Shown here in pieces: positions 8,698 to 16,654 of a stretch of 64,000 nucleotides of DNA. The position numbers were made by a program, and so were the translations under genes. Origin of the DNA: a virus; IMG/VR virus record IMGVR_UViG_3300020172_006270, positions 1-64,000 of that record; one strand, 5' to 3'. Each line of letters starts with the position of its first letter. Position 1 is the stretch's first letter. Below the pieces are notes generated by a model, which was not told where the DNA came from, ran no database searches, and saw nothing but the letters and a program-made list of their open reading frames with translations.

Positions 8698-9348
8698 ATG
8701 TACACACCTTGTTTCATCGGCGAAGACTGTGAGGCATCCTATCGGTGGAAACAATTGGGACAAACCCCAACTGGCCCGTTCCATAAAAAAGGTATTACTT
8801 TAGCTAGGCTTATGCGTCTGTTGCAAGATGACTTCTTGAATATATGCAACAAGAATAACCTACGAATAGTCGATCCCCTTAAAGGGTACAAAAATTCACT
8901 AGGAGGTTGTCTACGGGTTACGGAAGTAATCGACAACCAAATCGGCATGGAACTGTGGCACGACTTTCCTGCTCATCTCCAATTTGATGAACAATACAAC
9001 AGATTCATTGATGGAATGAGTAAAGAAATGGCTGAATTCAAGAATCTTGTCTGCTACGACCTACGACCCATATTATTCATACACAAAAAAACAGACCTTT
9101 TGTCAATTGCCGATAATAGCGATCTGAAGAATCAGTATCGAATATTGCTATCCCAACTGAAGTACCACCGAGCGGGCAGAAGATTTCTATTGGTCGCCCT
9201 GGGTCACAACGACCAGTTCCGAGAGGACTGGAAAATGGAAAACCTTATGACCCTTCAGATTCACACCCCTAAATTGTGGGGACATGACTTGCCAGAAGAA
9301 TCATGGCGCAAAGTCTACTCTCTGTGCAATCAAGCTCGTCTATTGTAG
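8698..9348 (+). CDS. DUF1796-type putative papain-like cysteine peptidase
   Basis: I start at the ATG at 8698, one base after the previous stop, giving 216 residues; a longer frame from 8572 lies inside the sirtuin gene. The opening CFIGEDCEASYRWKQLG matches DUF1796 (usual form LGxxCxxAxxLRxxG), where the Cys is the presumed nucleophile. RPILFIHKKTD and RFLLVALGHNDQ follow the family's later strands. The usual PFDW element is altered to GPFHKK. In bacteria DUF1796 genes often lie in surface-glycan loci, which fits this operon. Activity is unproven for the family. Confidence 0.6.
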   Translation: MYTPCFIGEDCEASYRWKQLGQTPTGPFHKKGITLARLMRLLQDDFLNICNKNNLRIVDPLKGYKNSLGGCLRVTEVIDNQIGMELWHDFPAHLQFDEQYNRFIDGMSKEMAEFKNLVCYDLRPILFIHKKTDLLSIADNSDLKNQYRILLSQLKYHRAGRRFLLVALGHNDQFREDWKMENLMTLQIHTPKLWGHDLPEESWRKVYSLCNQARLL

Positions 9349-9356
9349 CAATAAAA

Positions 9357-9391
9357 AAGGGAACCAATACTATCGAGTAATTGATTCCCTT
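9357..9391 (-). terminator. Hairpin with U-tract on the minus strand
   Basis: AAGGGAA (9357-9363) pairs with TTCCCTT (9385-9391), extended by AAT/ATT after a two-base mismatch. Read leftward, the stem runs into CTTTTTTATTG, a good intrinsic terminator; read rightward the tail is only TTATCC, though it lies nine bases after the stop of the 8698 gene and may act weakly for it. No minus-strand protein gene lies upstream, which suggests a minus-strand RNA. Confidence 0.55.
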
Positions 9392-9570
9392 ATCCTTGGT
9401 CGAGGGATTTCCTCTGTTTGAACTTCGCCCGATCAGTGCCTTAAAGCATCCTGATCCTGCATTGGCTCTGCCCACTCGTGACCTCAGATCAAACTTCCAT
9501 GCAGACAGTCGGAACTGAGTTGGTGTCACGGACTGAAGTTAGGGAGTCAGTCAAGGACTCATTATCTATA
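9392..9570 (-). ncRNA. Candidate small structured RNA
   Basis: No convincing coding sequence lies here. Three hairpins stand in a row: GATCAGTGC/GCA-tc-CTGATC (9431-9456), CTGCAT/ATGCAG (9457-9504) and GACTGA/TCAGTC (9531-9552). The minus-strand reading ends at the terminator at 9357-9391. No known RNA family recognised and there is no tRNA T-loop. It could instead be a structured leader for the gene at 9608. Strand is inferred from the terminator only. Confidence 0.3.
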
Positions 9571-9572
9571 AT
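9567..9572 (+). promoter_or_regulatory. TATAAT -10-like box before the 9608 gene
   Basis: A perfect TATAAT lies 36 bases before the ATG at 9608. The bases 17 upstream (GAGTCA) are a poor -35 match, so this would be a weak or activator-dependent host-type promoter. Confidence 0.35.
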
Positions 9573-9607
9573 GCAGACAGAGAAATTTTAGAACAGGGTC
9601 AAAATAT

Positions 9608-10621
9608 ATGCTCAAGTTGGTGAAAAAGAAGGTGAAGAAGCCGGTATCGCTGCGAGATCACCAGGAAAGACGAAATAAAATACTCATCAAAAGACGCAGC
9701 GGCGGCTACGGCGACATCCTCATGCAAAGAATGCTATTTGAGGACTTTTCAAAGGCTTTTCCAGGCGCAGAAATCACATTTGCCTGCCCTGCAATGTACG
9801 TCGAAATGGCCAAAAATCACCCGTTCGCCAAAGCGATTGATCTTGGCTCCGTAAATGAGGATGAATATGGAGCCATATACGACCTATCAACCGCCTGTCG
9901 AGTTCACGAATCTCGCTTTGGAGAGAGAAATCAAGATCATAGAAGCGATATTTGGGCGGCACATTGCGGCATAGTTTTGAACAACCATAATATGATGCTG
10001 AAGCCAGACCCAATTGTGTTGGAGCAATGCCGAGAAGCATTCAAGCGATACAACAAGGAAGGAAAGCCAGCAGTATTGCTTGCTTCGACTTCCACTCCCG
10101 ATATGATAGGCACAGCCAAGAGCCTGACCTACAATCAAATCAGCGATGTAGTCAAAGCACTAAGAGATCAAGGCTGCTATGTGTTTACTATCCACACCGA
10201 CAAGCAAGTTGTGTACGACAACTTGGGAGTAGACCAAATATTCAGCATCCATCAACAAGCCTGGATTTCTATGGTCGAACTAGCTGATGCCGTCATCTCA
10301 GTAGATACTGCGACATTTCATATCGCAGGTGGGCTTCAAAAACCCTTAATTGGGATATTCGCTTTCACTGACGGCAAACTGTACGGCAAATACTACGATT
10401 TTGTCCTGGTTCAAAAACACAGAGACAATGGCGATTGGGACTGTGGCCCATGCTTCAACATGACGACTTGTCCGAAGTCAAAAGAAATTCAGAAGCCATG
10501 CCTGACAGAGCTATCTTCCTCCGACATTCTTCGGGGGTTCGCTGAGGCCGTAGAGAAGTGGCCGTCCTTAAAAAATAGTCTAAAAAATAAGCGAACCGAT
10601 CTGCTTGGTCATACATCATGA
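9608..10621 (+). CDS. GT9-type glycosyltransferase
   Basis: The 337-residue protein starts with a basic stretch (KLVKKKVKK), then RRSGGYGDILMQRMLFEDF, the GDxL loop of GT9 enzymes, and near residue 235 has VDTATFHIAGGLQKPLIGIF, the family's donor-binding segment with Asp, Thr and His in place. Length matches heptosyltransferases. CGPC and a further Cys near residue 280 may bind a metal or form a disulphide. It stands alone after the structured gap 9349-9607. Its last 167 bases overlap, antisense, the GT9-like gene at 10455. Confidence 0.85.
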   Translation: MLKLVKKKVKKPVSLRDHQERRNKILIKRRSGGYGDILMQRMLFEDFSKAFPGAEITFACPAMYVEMAKNHPFAKAIDLGSVNEDEYGAIYDLSTACRVHESRFGERNQDHRSDIWAAHCGIVLNNHNMMLKPDPIVLEQCREAFKRYNKEGKPAVLLASTSTPDMIGTAKSLTYNQISDVVKALRDQGCYVFTIHTDKQVVYDNLGVDQIFSIHQQAWISMVELADAVISVDTATFHIAGGLQKPLIGIFAFTDGKLYGKYYDFVLVQKHRDNGDWDCGPCFNMTTCPKSKEIQKPCLTELSSSDILRGFAEAVEKWPSLKNSLKNKRTDLLGHTS

Positions 10622-11312
10622 AGACGTTTTTGCTCTTAAACAACGGCTTCAGATACAAATCATGATTGTTGGGAGAATACAGATTGTGAAACAATAAATG
10701 ACTCGGACCTATGCACAAAGACGGCACGTTATGCACCCATGCAGCACACTGCATGGAACTATGGCTACCAACGAAAAAAGCCGCCCTCTCAACCAGCTTG
10801 GTTGCCAAACGTGGACTACCTTTGATGTGCTTCACATTGGATGATTCATATCCAAAGTCTTCTTGCCCCAGAACCACCATATTGACGCCAGACGCATCGG
10901 CGATCCATTGCACCATATTAGCCGTATTGAATGCCGTAACGAGGTTACGAGGGCCGTAGGAGGCAAATGGATGGAAAACACCATAAGGCCCGACCACATT
11001 AACCAAGATGTCTTCTTCGTCTGAATCTAGCCACAAAGGAGGAACCACTTTGGGGTAATCAGAAAGATTGGCGATATAAGAAATATCGTCTTTAAGACGG
11101 TTTTGGGCAAACTTCTTTTCTTGATAGACATGCTGGTGTCTGAAGTACGGTGAATTCTTCACCAAATCAATACCAGCAGGACATTGAGCAGAAACTCTGA
11201 ACTCAATGTCCTGCACTGACATCATAATGTAAGTAAGCCGGTTGCCCGGCTCACCCAGGTACTTGAGAATATAATCCCCAAGACCTCCACCTAAAGTAAA
11301 AGATAATTTCAT
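10455..11312 (-). CDS. GT9-like glycosyltransferase with antisense C-terminal extension
   Basis: The 285-residue protein has TLGGGLGDYILKYLGEPG at the N-terminus, corresponding to the GT9 GDxL loop, and FFVGSHSSMQCAAWVHNVPS near residue 185 in place of the donor motif (SxxxxxAA rather than DTGxxHLA). It is diverged and may have lost or changed donor specificity. The final ~55 residues are read from the strand opposite the end of the 9608 gene, an unusually long convergent overlap. It overlaps the next leftward gene start by four bases. Confidence 0.68.
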   Translation of the reverse strand: MKLSFTLGGGLGDYILKYLGEPGNRLTYIMMSVQDIEFRVSAQCPAGIDLVKNSPYFRHQHVYQEKKFAQNRLKDDISYIANLSDYPKVVPPLWLDSDEEDILVNVVGPYGVFHPFASYGPRNLVTAFNTANMVQWIADASGVNMVVLGQEDFGYESSNVKHIKGSPRLATKLVERAAFFVGSHSSMQCAAWVHNVPSLCIGPSHLLFHNLYSPNNHDLYLKPLFKSKNVFMMYDQADRFAYFLDYFLRTATSLRPQRTPEECRRKIALSGMASEFLLTSDKSSC

Positions 11313-11587
11313 TTGCCCAATTCAGTCAACCAGCCCATAGGGTTTCCTGCAAATTTAGCTGGAATACTACCGGGCAAGGTCACAAGTTTTGTGATAGACG
11401 CCCACGGGATCACGCCAAATTTTCTGCGTCCTTTTGAAAAGACAATGCCGCTGCCAGTCATAGTGACGGCAACCTCCCCTACAACGTCGTTAATATCCTT
11501 GATGTCAACAACTCTAGTTACTGGCTTTGTTAGCTTGGTTGCCACTGTCGTCTCCGTGTAAAAGAACCAATTCGACTCCGGCTTCAC
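11309..11587 (-). CDS. Hypothetical protein, 92 aa or shorter
   Basis: I do not recognise this protein. It is mostly beta-type sequence (VVGEVAVTMTGSGIVF, FGVIPWASITKLVTLP), perhaps a small barrel. The frame opens at a GTG (11587) 74 bases inside the dCMP deaminase gene; another GTG about 14 codons further in would shorten the overlap and is just as plausible. It is ATGA-linked to the GT9-like gene. Confidence 0.55.
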   Translation of the reverse strand: MKPESNWFFYTETTVATKLTKPVTRVVDIKDINDVVGEVAVTMTGSGIVFSKGRRKFGVIPWASITKLVTLPGSIPAKFAGNPMGWLTELGK

Positions 11588-12005
11588 TGAACAACTGCTC
11601 GGTGAGCTTAAAGTCTTCTACCCATCGAGGGTTGTCGCTGTATGGTGCGACAACCCTTCTGATGCCTGCCTGGATAACCATGCTGGCACAAGTTGCACAT
11701 GGCATGAATGGCGTCGTGTAAAGTGTGCAGCCCGTGACAGGCCGTCCAGCAAACAACAACGCATTACGCTCGCCGTGAACAATCATCTTGTATTTGATTT
11801 CACGATTGTTCAATCGCTCATCGGTGTCTTCGACGCCTTGTGGCAAGCCATTATATCCAGTGGATACAATGCGACGACTTTCATCAACAATGACCGCACC
11901 AACCTTGGTGGATGGGTCTTTGCTCCAACAAGAAATGAATTGAGCAAGTTCCAAGAACCTACGATCCCACTTCTCAACTCTACTTTTTTTCATTTTCCCT
12001 GACAT
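11514..12005 (-). CDS. Deoxycytidylate (dCMP) deaminase
   Basis: The 163-residue protein converts dCMP to dUMP, feeding dTMP synthesis, as in T4. Zinc ligands and proton shuttle are present: HGERNA (His77, Glu79) and PCATCA (Cys103, Cys106). The upstream DPSTKVGAVIV and STGYNGLP are the standard dCMP deaminase substrate segments, which distinguishes it from cytidine deaminase. It overlaps the acetyltransferase gene by 16 bases in a leftward run of nucleotide and DNA metabolism genes. Confidence 0.93.
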   Translation of the reverse strand: MSGKMKKSRVEKWDRRFLELAQFISCWSKDPSTKVGAVIVDESRRIVSTGYNGLPQGVEDTDERLNNREIKYKMIVHGERNALLFAGRPVTGCTLYTTPFMPCATCASMVIQAGIRRVVAPYSDNPRWVEDFKLTEQLFSEAGVELVLLHGDDSGNQANKASN

Positions 12006-12499
12006 GATTCATCCAGTTGTTTGCGTTTGTTTAATTTGTAAGGATTGCCGAGACGGTAAACAAAATTATATCCGTCATGCCCAGGCCCGAAAAAATTTCT
12101 CGTTATCGTTTCTGCCCTGAACCCCGTAGCACGGAAAAACAAATGAGCAGGAAGATTGTCATCACTCACTGTGAGACAAACTCTTTTGCAATTTAATTCT
12201 TCAATCGCATCTTCGCCCAACAACATAATGACGCCGATCCTTTTCCGACGCATGTGCGGGGCTACAGCCATGCTAATGATAGACATTTGAGCCTGTTCCG
12301 TATCCAATCGGTAAATGCAGTATCCAATCACTTCCTTGTTGATCTCAGCAAGAAACCCAATGTTGTCTTTTGAGCCAAGCGTATGACGAAAATCTTGAAC
12401 TTCCCAAGGGATTGGAAAACTAGCATTTTCAACCAAAACAACAGCAGGCAAATCACTCGGTTTGATTCTGCGAATTTTGACATCACGAATAATACTCAT
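11990..12499 (-). CDS. GNAT-family N-acetyltransferase (RimI-like)
   Basis: This 169-residue protein has the GNAT core: IRRIKPSDLPAVVLVENASF opens strand 1 and helix 1, the acetyl-CoA loop lies in ISMAVAPHMRRKRIG (the R/Q-x-x-G-x-G/A region, here RRKRIG), and LFFRATGFRAE is the typical end of strand 6. NASFPIPWEVQDF resembles RimI. The C-terminal ~35 residues are extra. Target unknown. It overlaps the glycosylase gene by four bases. Confidence 0.85.
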   Translation of the reverse strand: MSIIRDVKIRRIKPSDLPAVVLVENASFPIPWEVQDFRHTLGSKDNIGFLAEINKEVIGYCIYRLDTEQAQMSIISMAVAPHMRRKRIGVIMLLGEDAIEELNCKRVCLTVSDDNLPAHLFFRATGFRAETITRNFFGPGHDGYNFVYRLGNPYKLNKRKQLDESCQGK

Positions 12500-13098
12500 G
12501 CCGCTTTCCTATTCCGGTAGTCATTCCAAATCATTAAATCAAAGTCTGCCACGGTCATACCGGACTCGGCCACATACTTCAAAAACACCGTTTCTAAATC
12601 ACGATATTTTTTACCAGTGGGAGTAGACTTAGGAACCTCATGTCCCTTATCTCGGAGAAATTTCAGAACGTGAGTATCAAGACCAGCGTATTGCTGATTT
12701 GGGCGGCTGTGAATCAAGAAGCATCGGGCAGTCTTTGGACCAATGCCAGGAACGGACTCAAGGTCTTCCACAGTGCATTTCTTTAGGTCCATTGACTTGC
12801 CGACCAGATGAAGAAATGTTTTGGCCTTGGCGTTATAACAGCCAATTCCATGATTCTTCATTTCGTCGGCAAGATCGCCGACTTGAGAGATGTGTCGAAT
12901 GATGTCAAACGGCAACGGCTTCGGATTGACCTTGGATGCTCTCTCCCGCCAAGTCGAGAGAAGCCTGTCTAAGCATTTCGCTGCGGTCACGCCATTCTTG
13001 CCTGCTGCGCAAACCCAAAACAAAAGCACTTCTTCTGTCTTGGCTTGAGAAAGACGGTAGTTCGTAATCTTGGTAGGATCGACCATGAGAGACTTCAC
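12496..13098 (-). CDS. Endonuclease III-like HhH-GPD DNA glycosylase
   Basis: The 200-residue protein has the helix-hairpin-helix LESVPGIGPKTARCF (about 113-127) with Lys122 at the lyase position of endonuclease III, and GLDTHVLKFL with the catalytic Asp141, so a bifunctional base-excision enzyme is predicted. No C-terminal four-cysteine iron-sulphur motif is seen. It is shorter than E. coli Nth. Its first 194 bases overlap in another frame with the 108-codon gene at 12905; homology seems to begin around residue 22, so the true start may be later than 13098. Confidence 0.8.
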   Translation of the reverse strand: MKSLMVDPTKITNYRLSQAKTEEVLLFWVCAAGKNGVTAAKCLDRLLSTWRERASKVNPKPLPFDIIRHISQVGDLADEMKNHGIGCYNAKAKTFLHLVGKSMDLKKCTVEDLESVPGIGPKTARCFLIHSRPNQQYAGLDTHVLKFLRDKGHEVPKSTPTGKKYRDLETVFLKYVAESGMTVADFDLMIWNDYRNRKAA

Positions 13099-13231
13099 CC
13101 ATTGGATACCTGCGAATCAATTCGCCTATTGCAGCGTATTGATCTTCACCTTCTACATACAAATCAGGACGCAGATCGTGGTAGACACGATAATCATTAG
13201 TCAAAGAACGGTAAAGGGTAATTATTGACAT
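12905..13231 (-). CDS. Hypothetical protein, 108 aa, overlapping the glycosylase gene
   Basis: Not recognised. The start is well supported because its ATG forms TAATG with the stop of the 13231-13725 gene. The first ~45 residues (aromatic-rich, YRSLTNDYRVYHDLRPDLY) are encoded outside the glycosylase gene; the rest shares DNA with it in another frame and is Ser/Arg/Gln-rich. Either two genes truly overlap by 194 bases or the glycosylase starts later than assumed. Confidence 0.55.
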   Translation of the reverse strand: MSIITLYRSLTNDYRVYHDLRPDLYVEGEDQYAAIGELIRRYPMGEVSHGRSYQDYELPSFSSQDRRSAFVLGLRSRQEWRDRSEMLRQASLDLAGESIQGQSEAVAV

Positions 13232-13725
13232 TACTCCTCCTTGTTCAGAGCTTCCTCAAATGTGCAAGTCGCATCTTCGGGTGACACATAGATGTCCCGA
13301 TTGAGCTTGTCTAACTCTTTGCGAAGCGTATGGCCTCGGTTCTGAGCGTTTTCATGGTTCTTATCAAAGGCTTTCAAGTGAGCCTTGATGTGGCCGACAA
13401 CTTCTTTTCGTTCAGCCAGATACTTCCTTGCCGCAACCACATCATCACTGGAATTCGCAAAGGCTTTTGAATAACCTTCTGATTGTCCTTTGTCTTTTGC
13501 TTCCATATATCGCAAACCGAGTAGTCGGTCAGCTTCTATGTCGGCAAGCAAAACTTCTTTTTGGGCGTATTCAAGCTGTTTGCCGAGATAATCAACCCAA
13601 CCATACTCCTGGCTCATGTAGTCGCCCAAAGAGTTCTCGTTGTACTTCATGTTCTTGGGGTCGAGAACAATCTCTCGACCCTGAACAGTTACTTTCACAA
13701 TTTCAATGGGTGCGACTTGTGCCAT
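13231..13725 (-). CDS. UvsY-like recombination mediator candidate
   Basis: The 164-residue, highly charged and mostly helical protein is not certain by motif. Its layout resembles T4 UvsY and cyanophage relatives: a tyrosine/lysine-rich helical N-terminal half (LGKQLEYAQKEVLLADIEAD), then a helix pair with GYSKAFANSSDDVVAARKYL and a final HLKAFDKNHENAQNRGHTL where UvsY relatives have a conserved Ala-Phe/Arg-Lys segment. UvsY loads UvsX recombinase on gp32-coated DNA. The neighbouring repair and replication genes fit, but the call is by eye. Confidence 0.4.
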   Translation of the reverse strand: MAQVAPIEIVKVTVQGREIVLDPKNMKYNENSLGDYMSQEYGWVDYLGKQLEYAQKEVLLADIEADRLLGLRYMEAKDKGQSEGYSKAFANSSDDVVAARKYLAERKEVVGHIKAHLKAFDKNHENAQNRGHTLRKELDKLNRDIYVSPEDATCTFEEALNKEE

Positions 13726-13754
13726 AGTGTTTCGCCTTTAGGAATACTTTACCA

Positions 13755-13955
13755 TTACTCTCGGATGTAATCAACACAGTTGTTTTCTCTGTAGCTGTCT
13801 GCTGGAGCCACCTTCAATGGTCCTCGGTTCGGCCAACGTAAAGTAGCGAGCTTCTGAGCCTCTTCTTGACTGCTTGCTTCAATTTCATCAATTTTAACCT
13901 CAGTGGGATGATTAACATACTCGTTGAGCATCATTTCACAAATGCGATATTTCAT
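13755..13955 (-). CDS. Hypothetical small protein, 66 aa
   Basis: The ATG at 13955 overlaps the stop of the upstream gene as ATGA and is preceded by GAGGAAC at good spacing, so I use it rather than a longer frame starting at 14045 inside that gene. The protein (MKYRICEMMLNEYVNHPTEV...) is acidic and mixed alpha/beta. The central IEASSQEEAQKLATLRWP looks like a small motif for helix formation after a beta strand. No function assigned. Confidence 0.7.
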   Translation of the reverse strand: MKYRICEMMLNEYVNHPTEVKIDEIEASSQEEAQKLATLRWPNRGPLKVAPADSYRENNCVDYIRE

Positions 13956-14545
13956 TTTAAGTTCCTCAAAATAGATTCTGTCTTCGAGACAGACTGATCG
14001 GTTGCAGATTTGACCTGCTTGCGAGCGTAGTCTGCCATAAACCAAGGAACGAATCGTTTAAGCGTTATATTGCTACTCAACTCCACCTTGGTCGTTTGTC
14101 CGTCAGGATATATCACTATTTCCTGCCGCATGTTGGAGACGCCTATCGCCAATGGTTTGGCAAGCTGCGTCTTCACTTCAATTCTATTGGTGGCGAAAAA
14201 AATATCCTCCACCAATTCCACATCCATCTTTCCAGCCTGGGGATTATCTACCCGCACCTTGGCGAGCAGCCTGCCGGAAAACTCCCAATATCGGTCGGCC
14301 TTTAAGGGTCGTTGGATATTGAAATTCCTGTCTATCCATTGCTTTTGTAGCAATTCCGCATTGTTGATCTTCAAGGTTTCCTGTTCAAAATTCCCCTTTC
14401 GGATGGACTTCTGAACTTCCTTAAACGGGACGTTCAAAACAAATTGTGTAGCAGAGGATTCCTGAATAACTGTGTGCGGAAGATGAACAATTATCAAGAC
14501 CGTCATAATGACGATCCCCGCTACGAGAGCGACTTTCTTTACCAT
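13952..14545 (-). CDS. Membrane-anchored hypothetical protein
   Basis: The 197-residue protein begins with MVKK and a hydrophobic segment of about 20 residues (VALVAGIVIMTVLIIVHLP), an uncleaved N-terminal anchor or signal. The remainder is soluble and beta-rich, with alternating strands around FSGRLLAKVRV and RQEIVIYPDGQTTKVEL, and ends in a basic helix. An outer face or periplasmic location is likely. Family unknown. ATGA-coupled to the small gene downstream. Confidence 0.75.
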   Translation of the reverse strand: MVKKVALVAGIVIMTVLIIVHLPHTVIQESSATQFVLNVPFKEVQKSIRKGNFEQETLKINNAELLQKQWIDRNFNIQRPLKADRYWEFSGRLLAKVRVDNPQAGKMDVELVEDIFFATNRIEVKTQLAKPLAIGVSNMRQEIVIYPDGQTTKVELSSNITLKRFVPWFMADYARKQVKSATDQSVSKTESILRNLK

Positions 14546-14590
14546 ATCCTATGTAGTCAACGGGCCGAAACAATTGGAGTTCGGTTGGAG

Positions 14591-16138
14591 TTAAGCCTCA
14601 TAGGTATCTTCAATCGGATCGTCGCCCTTAAAGCCCCGCTTGCTCCTTTGTTTTTTCCCAGGCTGAGGAGCGCCAGTGTCAATGTTATCCATCGTGACCT
14701 CATCAGCCTTCTTTTCCTGGACAAGATTCATTTGCTCTCGATATTTCTCCTTCGAGATAGCAAACATATCGAGCGTTCCCAGCTTATAGTCAAAGCCGAT
14801 TTTGAACGGAAAGCGTGAGCGACCGTTACGGTGCTTGATAACGAAGACTCGACCAACTTCGGCGTCTTTCTCCAACACCTGCTGGTTGATACTCCAGAAG
14901 GCGTCCAGCGGCTTGAACTGGTCGAATGACGTGCCTATATTCGACTCGTCAATATACTGACCGAGTTCCAGCTTGGCGGCTGACGCATTGGGCTGCACAC
15001 AAGTCATTGTGCAGTGTCCACGACTCACGCCAAATCCACGGAGGTCACGAAGAATACGATATGCAGATTCGTACTTCTTGACGTTGGGATCGTCTTTCAT
15101 TTCACCAACATAGTCAACAATGATTAAGTTGGGTTTGAATTTTCGCAACTCAAGTTGAGCAACATATGCACGAATGCCATTAACATCCATTTCGCCACCA
15201 GGGAACTGCTTAACATGCAACAAGTTGGGATCATCATATCCCTTCTTGAATTCTTCCACGGTGCGATAAACTTCGTCTTTGACGCCTCGCAGGTTATTGA
15301 TGTCTAACTTGGCAAACTGCGATGTGAATCGCTGCATGATGCCAAGTTCATCCATTTCCATCGTGAGATAGAGAACCTTGTGGCCCAACAGGACGTTCTG
15401 CACAGCAGAACGGACGAGTGCCAAAGACTTACCCGTGCCGGGCAGTCCAATCCAGGAAGCGATCTGTCCGTTGAATAGACCGCCACCAGTGAGGGCATCA
15501 TCAATAGGAGCAAAACCAGAAGTGAATCGGTCCTTGCCTTCAAAGACCTGATCCATTCGCAGGAACATTTCATCCAAGTTCATGAAGTATTCAACGCCGG
15601 GTTCATAGCTCCGGTCGATGAGCATTGCTTTACGCATTTCCTCATAAACGGTGGCCCAGGTTTTTTCGGATTCTGGGGCTTCTGCCATCAATTCGAGAGA
15701 TTTATTGAAAGCTATTTTTACAGCTTGTACTTTTGCAAAGAACGTAATTTTATCAATTAAATATTCCCGTGTTTCCAAACCGGGAACATAGTAGTCATAC
15801 ACAGAATGCAATTCAGCCAAGTAGTGCAATTGAATACTGGCATCACGATCTTTGAGTTTTTCTCGAAGCTCATTTTCAATGATCCATTTTTCTGGAATTG
15901 CTTTGCGGACAGCAAAGTGTTTCAACAGAATATCGCAGATCAGCACATGAGCTTCGTTGCTGAAATATCCGGCTTCCAACTTGTCTATTGCCTGGATGAG
16001 CATGTATTGATCGGTCAATAACATGCCCATCAGCTTGCGCTGGAACGTGTCGTCCCAGGCAAATTTTACCTTCGCATTGGCCTGTGGATCGGTAATCGCT
16101 TCAAGTTTTGCCTGCTCCTCTGGGGTTAAGTCACGCAT
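14591..16138 (-). CDS. Replicative DNA helicase, DnaB/T4 gp41 type
   Basis: The 515-residue protein has an N-terminal helical domain (about 25-175), then a RecA-type motor: Walker A GLPGTGKS (231-238), the H1a-type glutamate segment LYLTMEMDE (257-265), Walker B LIIVDYVGE (338-346) and a C-terminal IKHRNGR (434-440) corresponding to the arginine-finger region. The last 50 residues are charged and unstructured. It should unwind DNA 5' to 3' at the fork as a hexamer. Spacing and lack of a zinc motif favour a gp41/DnaB role without fused primase; no primase gene was found in this window. Confidence 0.92.
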   Translation of the reverse strand: MRDLTPEEQAKLEAITDPQANAKVKFAWDDTFQRKLMGMLLTDQYMLIQAIDKLEAGYFSNEAHVLICDILLKHFAVRKAIPEKWIIENELREKLKDRDASIQLHYLAELHSVYDYYVPGLETREYLIDKITFFAKVQAVKIAFNKSLELMAEAPESEKTWATVYEEMRKAMLIDRSYEPGVEYFMNLDEMFLRMDQVFEGKDRFTSGFAPIDDALTGGGLFNGQIASWIGLPGTGKSLALVRSAVQNVLLGHKVLYLTMEMDELGIMQRFTSQFAKLDINNLRGVKDEVYRTVEEFKKGYDDPNLLHVKQFPGGEMDVNGIRAYVAQLELRKFKPNLIIVDYVGEMKDDPNVKKYESAYRILRDLRGFGVSRGHCTMTCVQPNASAAKLELGQYIDESNIGTSFDQFKPLDAFWSINQQVLEKDAEVGRVFVIKHRNGRSRFPFKIGFDYKLGTLDMFAISKEKYREQMNLVQEKKADEVTMDNIDTGAPQPGKKQRSKRGFKGDDPIEDTYEA

Positions 16139-16144
16139 TTGTTG

Positions 16145-16654
16145 TCATCCATTCACGAAAGGTTTATTTATACCCAAGGATACCATAACCTCGTGAGCAG
16201 GTACACCCAAAGACGACTTGTGGTCAGAGATAACCCAATCCGTGACGCCCATTTGCAACATCGGAATGACTAACCTTAAATTAGGCATAAGTCTTGGGTC
16301 GTCAAGCACTTCCAGAGGATACCAATCGACTTTTTCTGTTTCGCCTTCTCGTGGCTTGATTACTTTGTCATATACATCCACAGAGAAACAATAAATTAGA
16401 CAATCAACGCCTTTGATCGCCCCGCACAACTTAGGAATCGCCGGACTGCCAATGAGTCCCGACTCTTCAAGAAACTCTCGCATAGCGGCATGAGTAGGCG
16501 TTTCTCCAGGCTCAATTTTGCCGCCAACCAAATTCAAACGACCCTTCTGCCATGCTGGTCTGTCTTTGAGAACCAACAACAATTTTCCATCGGGATGACG
16601 AGCGTGAACGATAACGTAGCTTTTGAGTTCTACTTCGACACTCTTTTTCTTCAC
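16145..16654 (-). CDS. NUDIX hydrolase
   Basis: The 169-residue protein carries a full Nudix box (Gx5Ex7REUxEExGU) at about residues 45-67, beginning GKIEPGE and ending REFLEESGL. Nudix enzymes cleave a nucleoside diphosphate linked to another moiety, for example damaged dNTPs or nucleotide sugars. Nothing visible fixes the substrate. It overlaps the cobalamin adenosyltransferase gene by four bases, and a perfect late-promoter-like TATAAATA sits within its last codons ahead of the helicase gene. Confidence 0.9.
   Translation of the reverse strand: MKKKSVEVELKSYVIVHARHPDGKLLLVLKDRPAWQKGRLNLVGGKIEPGETPTHAAMREFLEESGLIGSPAIPKLCGAIKGVDCLIYCFSVDVYDKVIKPREGETEKVDWYPLEVLDDPRLMPNLRLVIPMLQMGVTDWVISDHKSSLGVPAHEVMVSLGINKPFVNG
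16167..16174 (-). promoter_or_regulatory. T4-type late promoter-like TATAAATA before the helicase gene
   Basis: An exact TATAAATA (T4 late consensus) reads leftward, ending 28 bases before the helicase ATG at 16138. It lies in the last codons of the Nudix gene. A helicase would not be expected to need a late promoter, so this could be chance in AT-rich sequence. Confidence 0.3.

Noticed and set aside
9269-9529. Leftward 86-codon ORF across the gap after the DUF1796 gene
   Set aside because: It runs opposite the real gene and through hairpins and the terminator; no ribosome site or domain.
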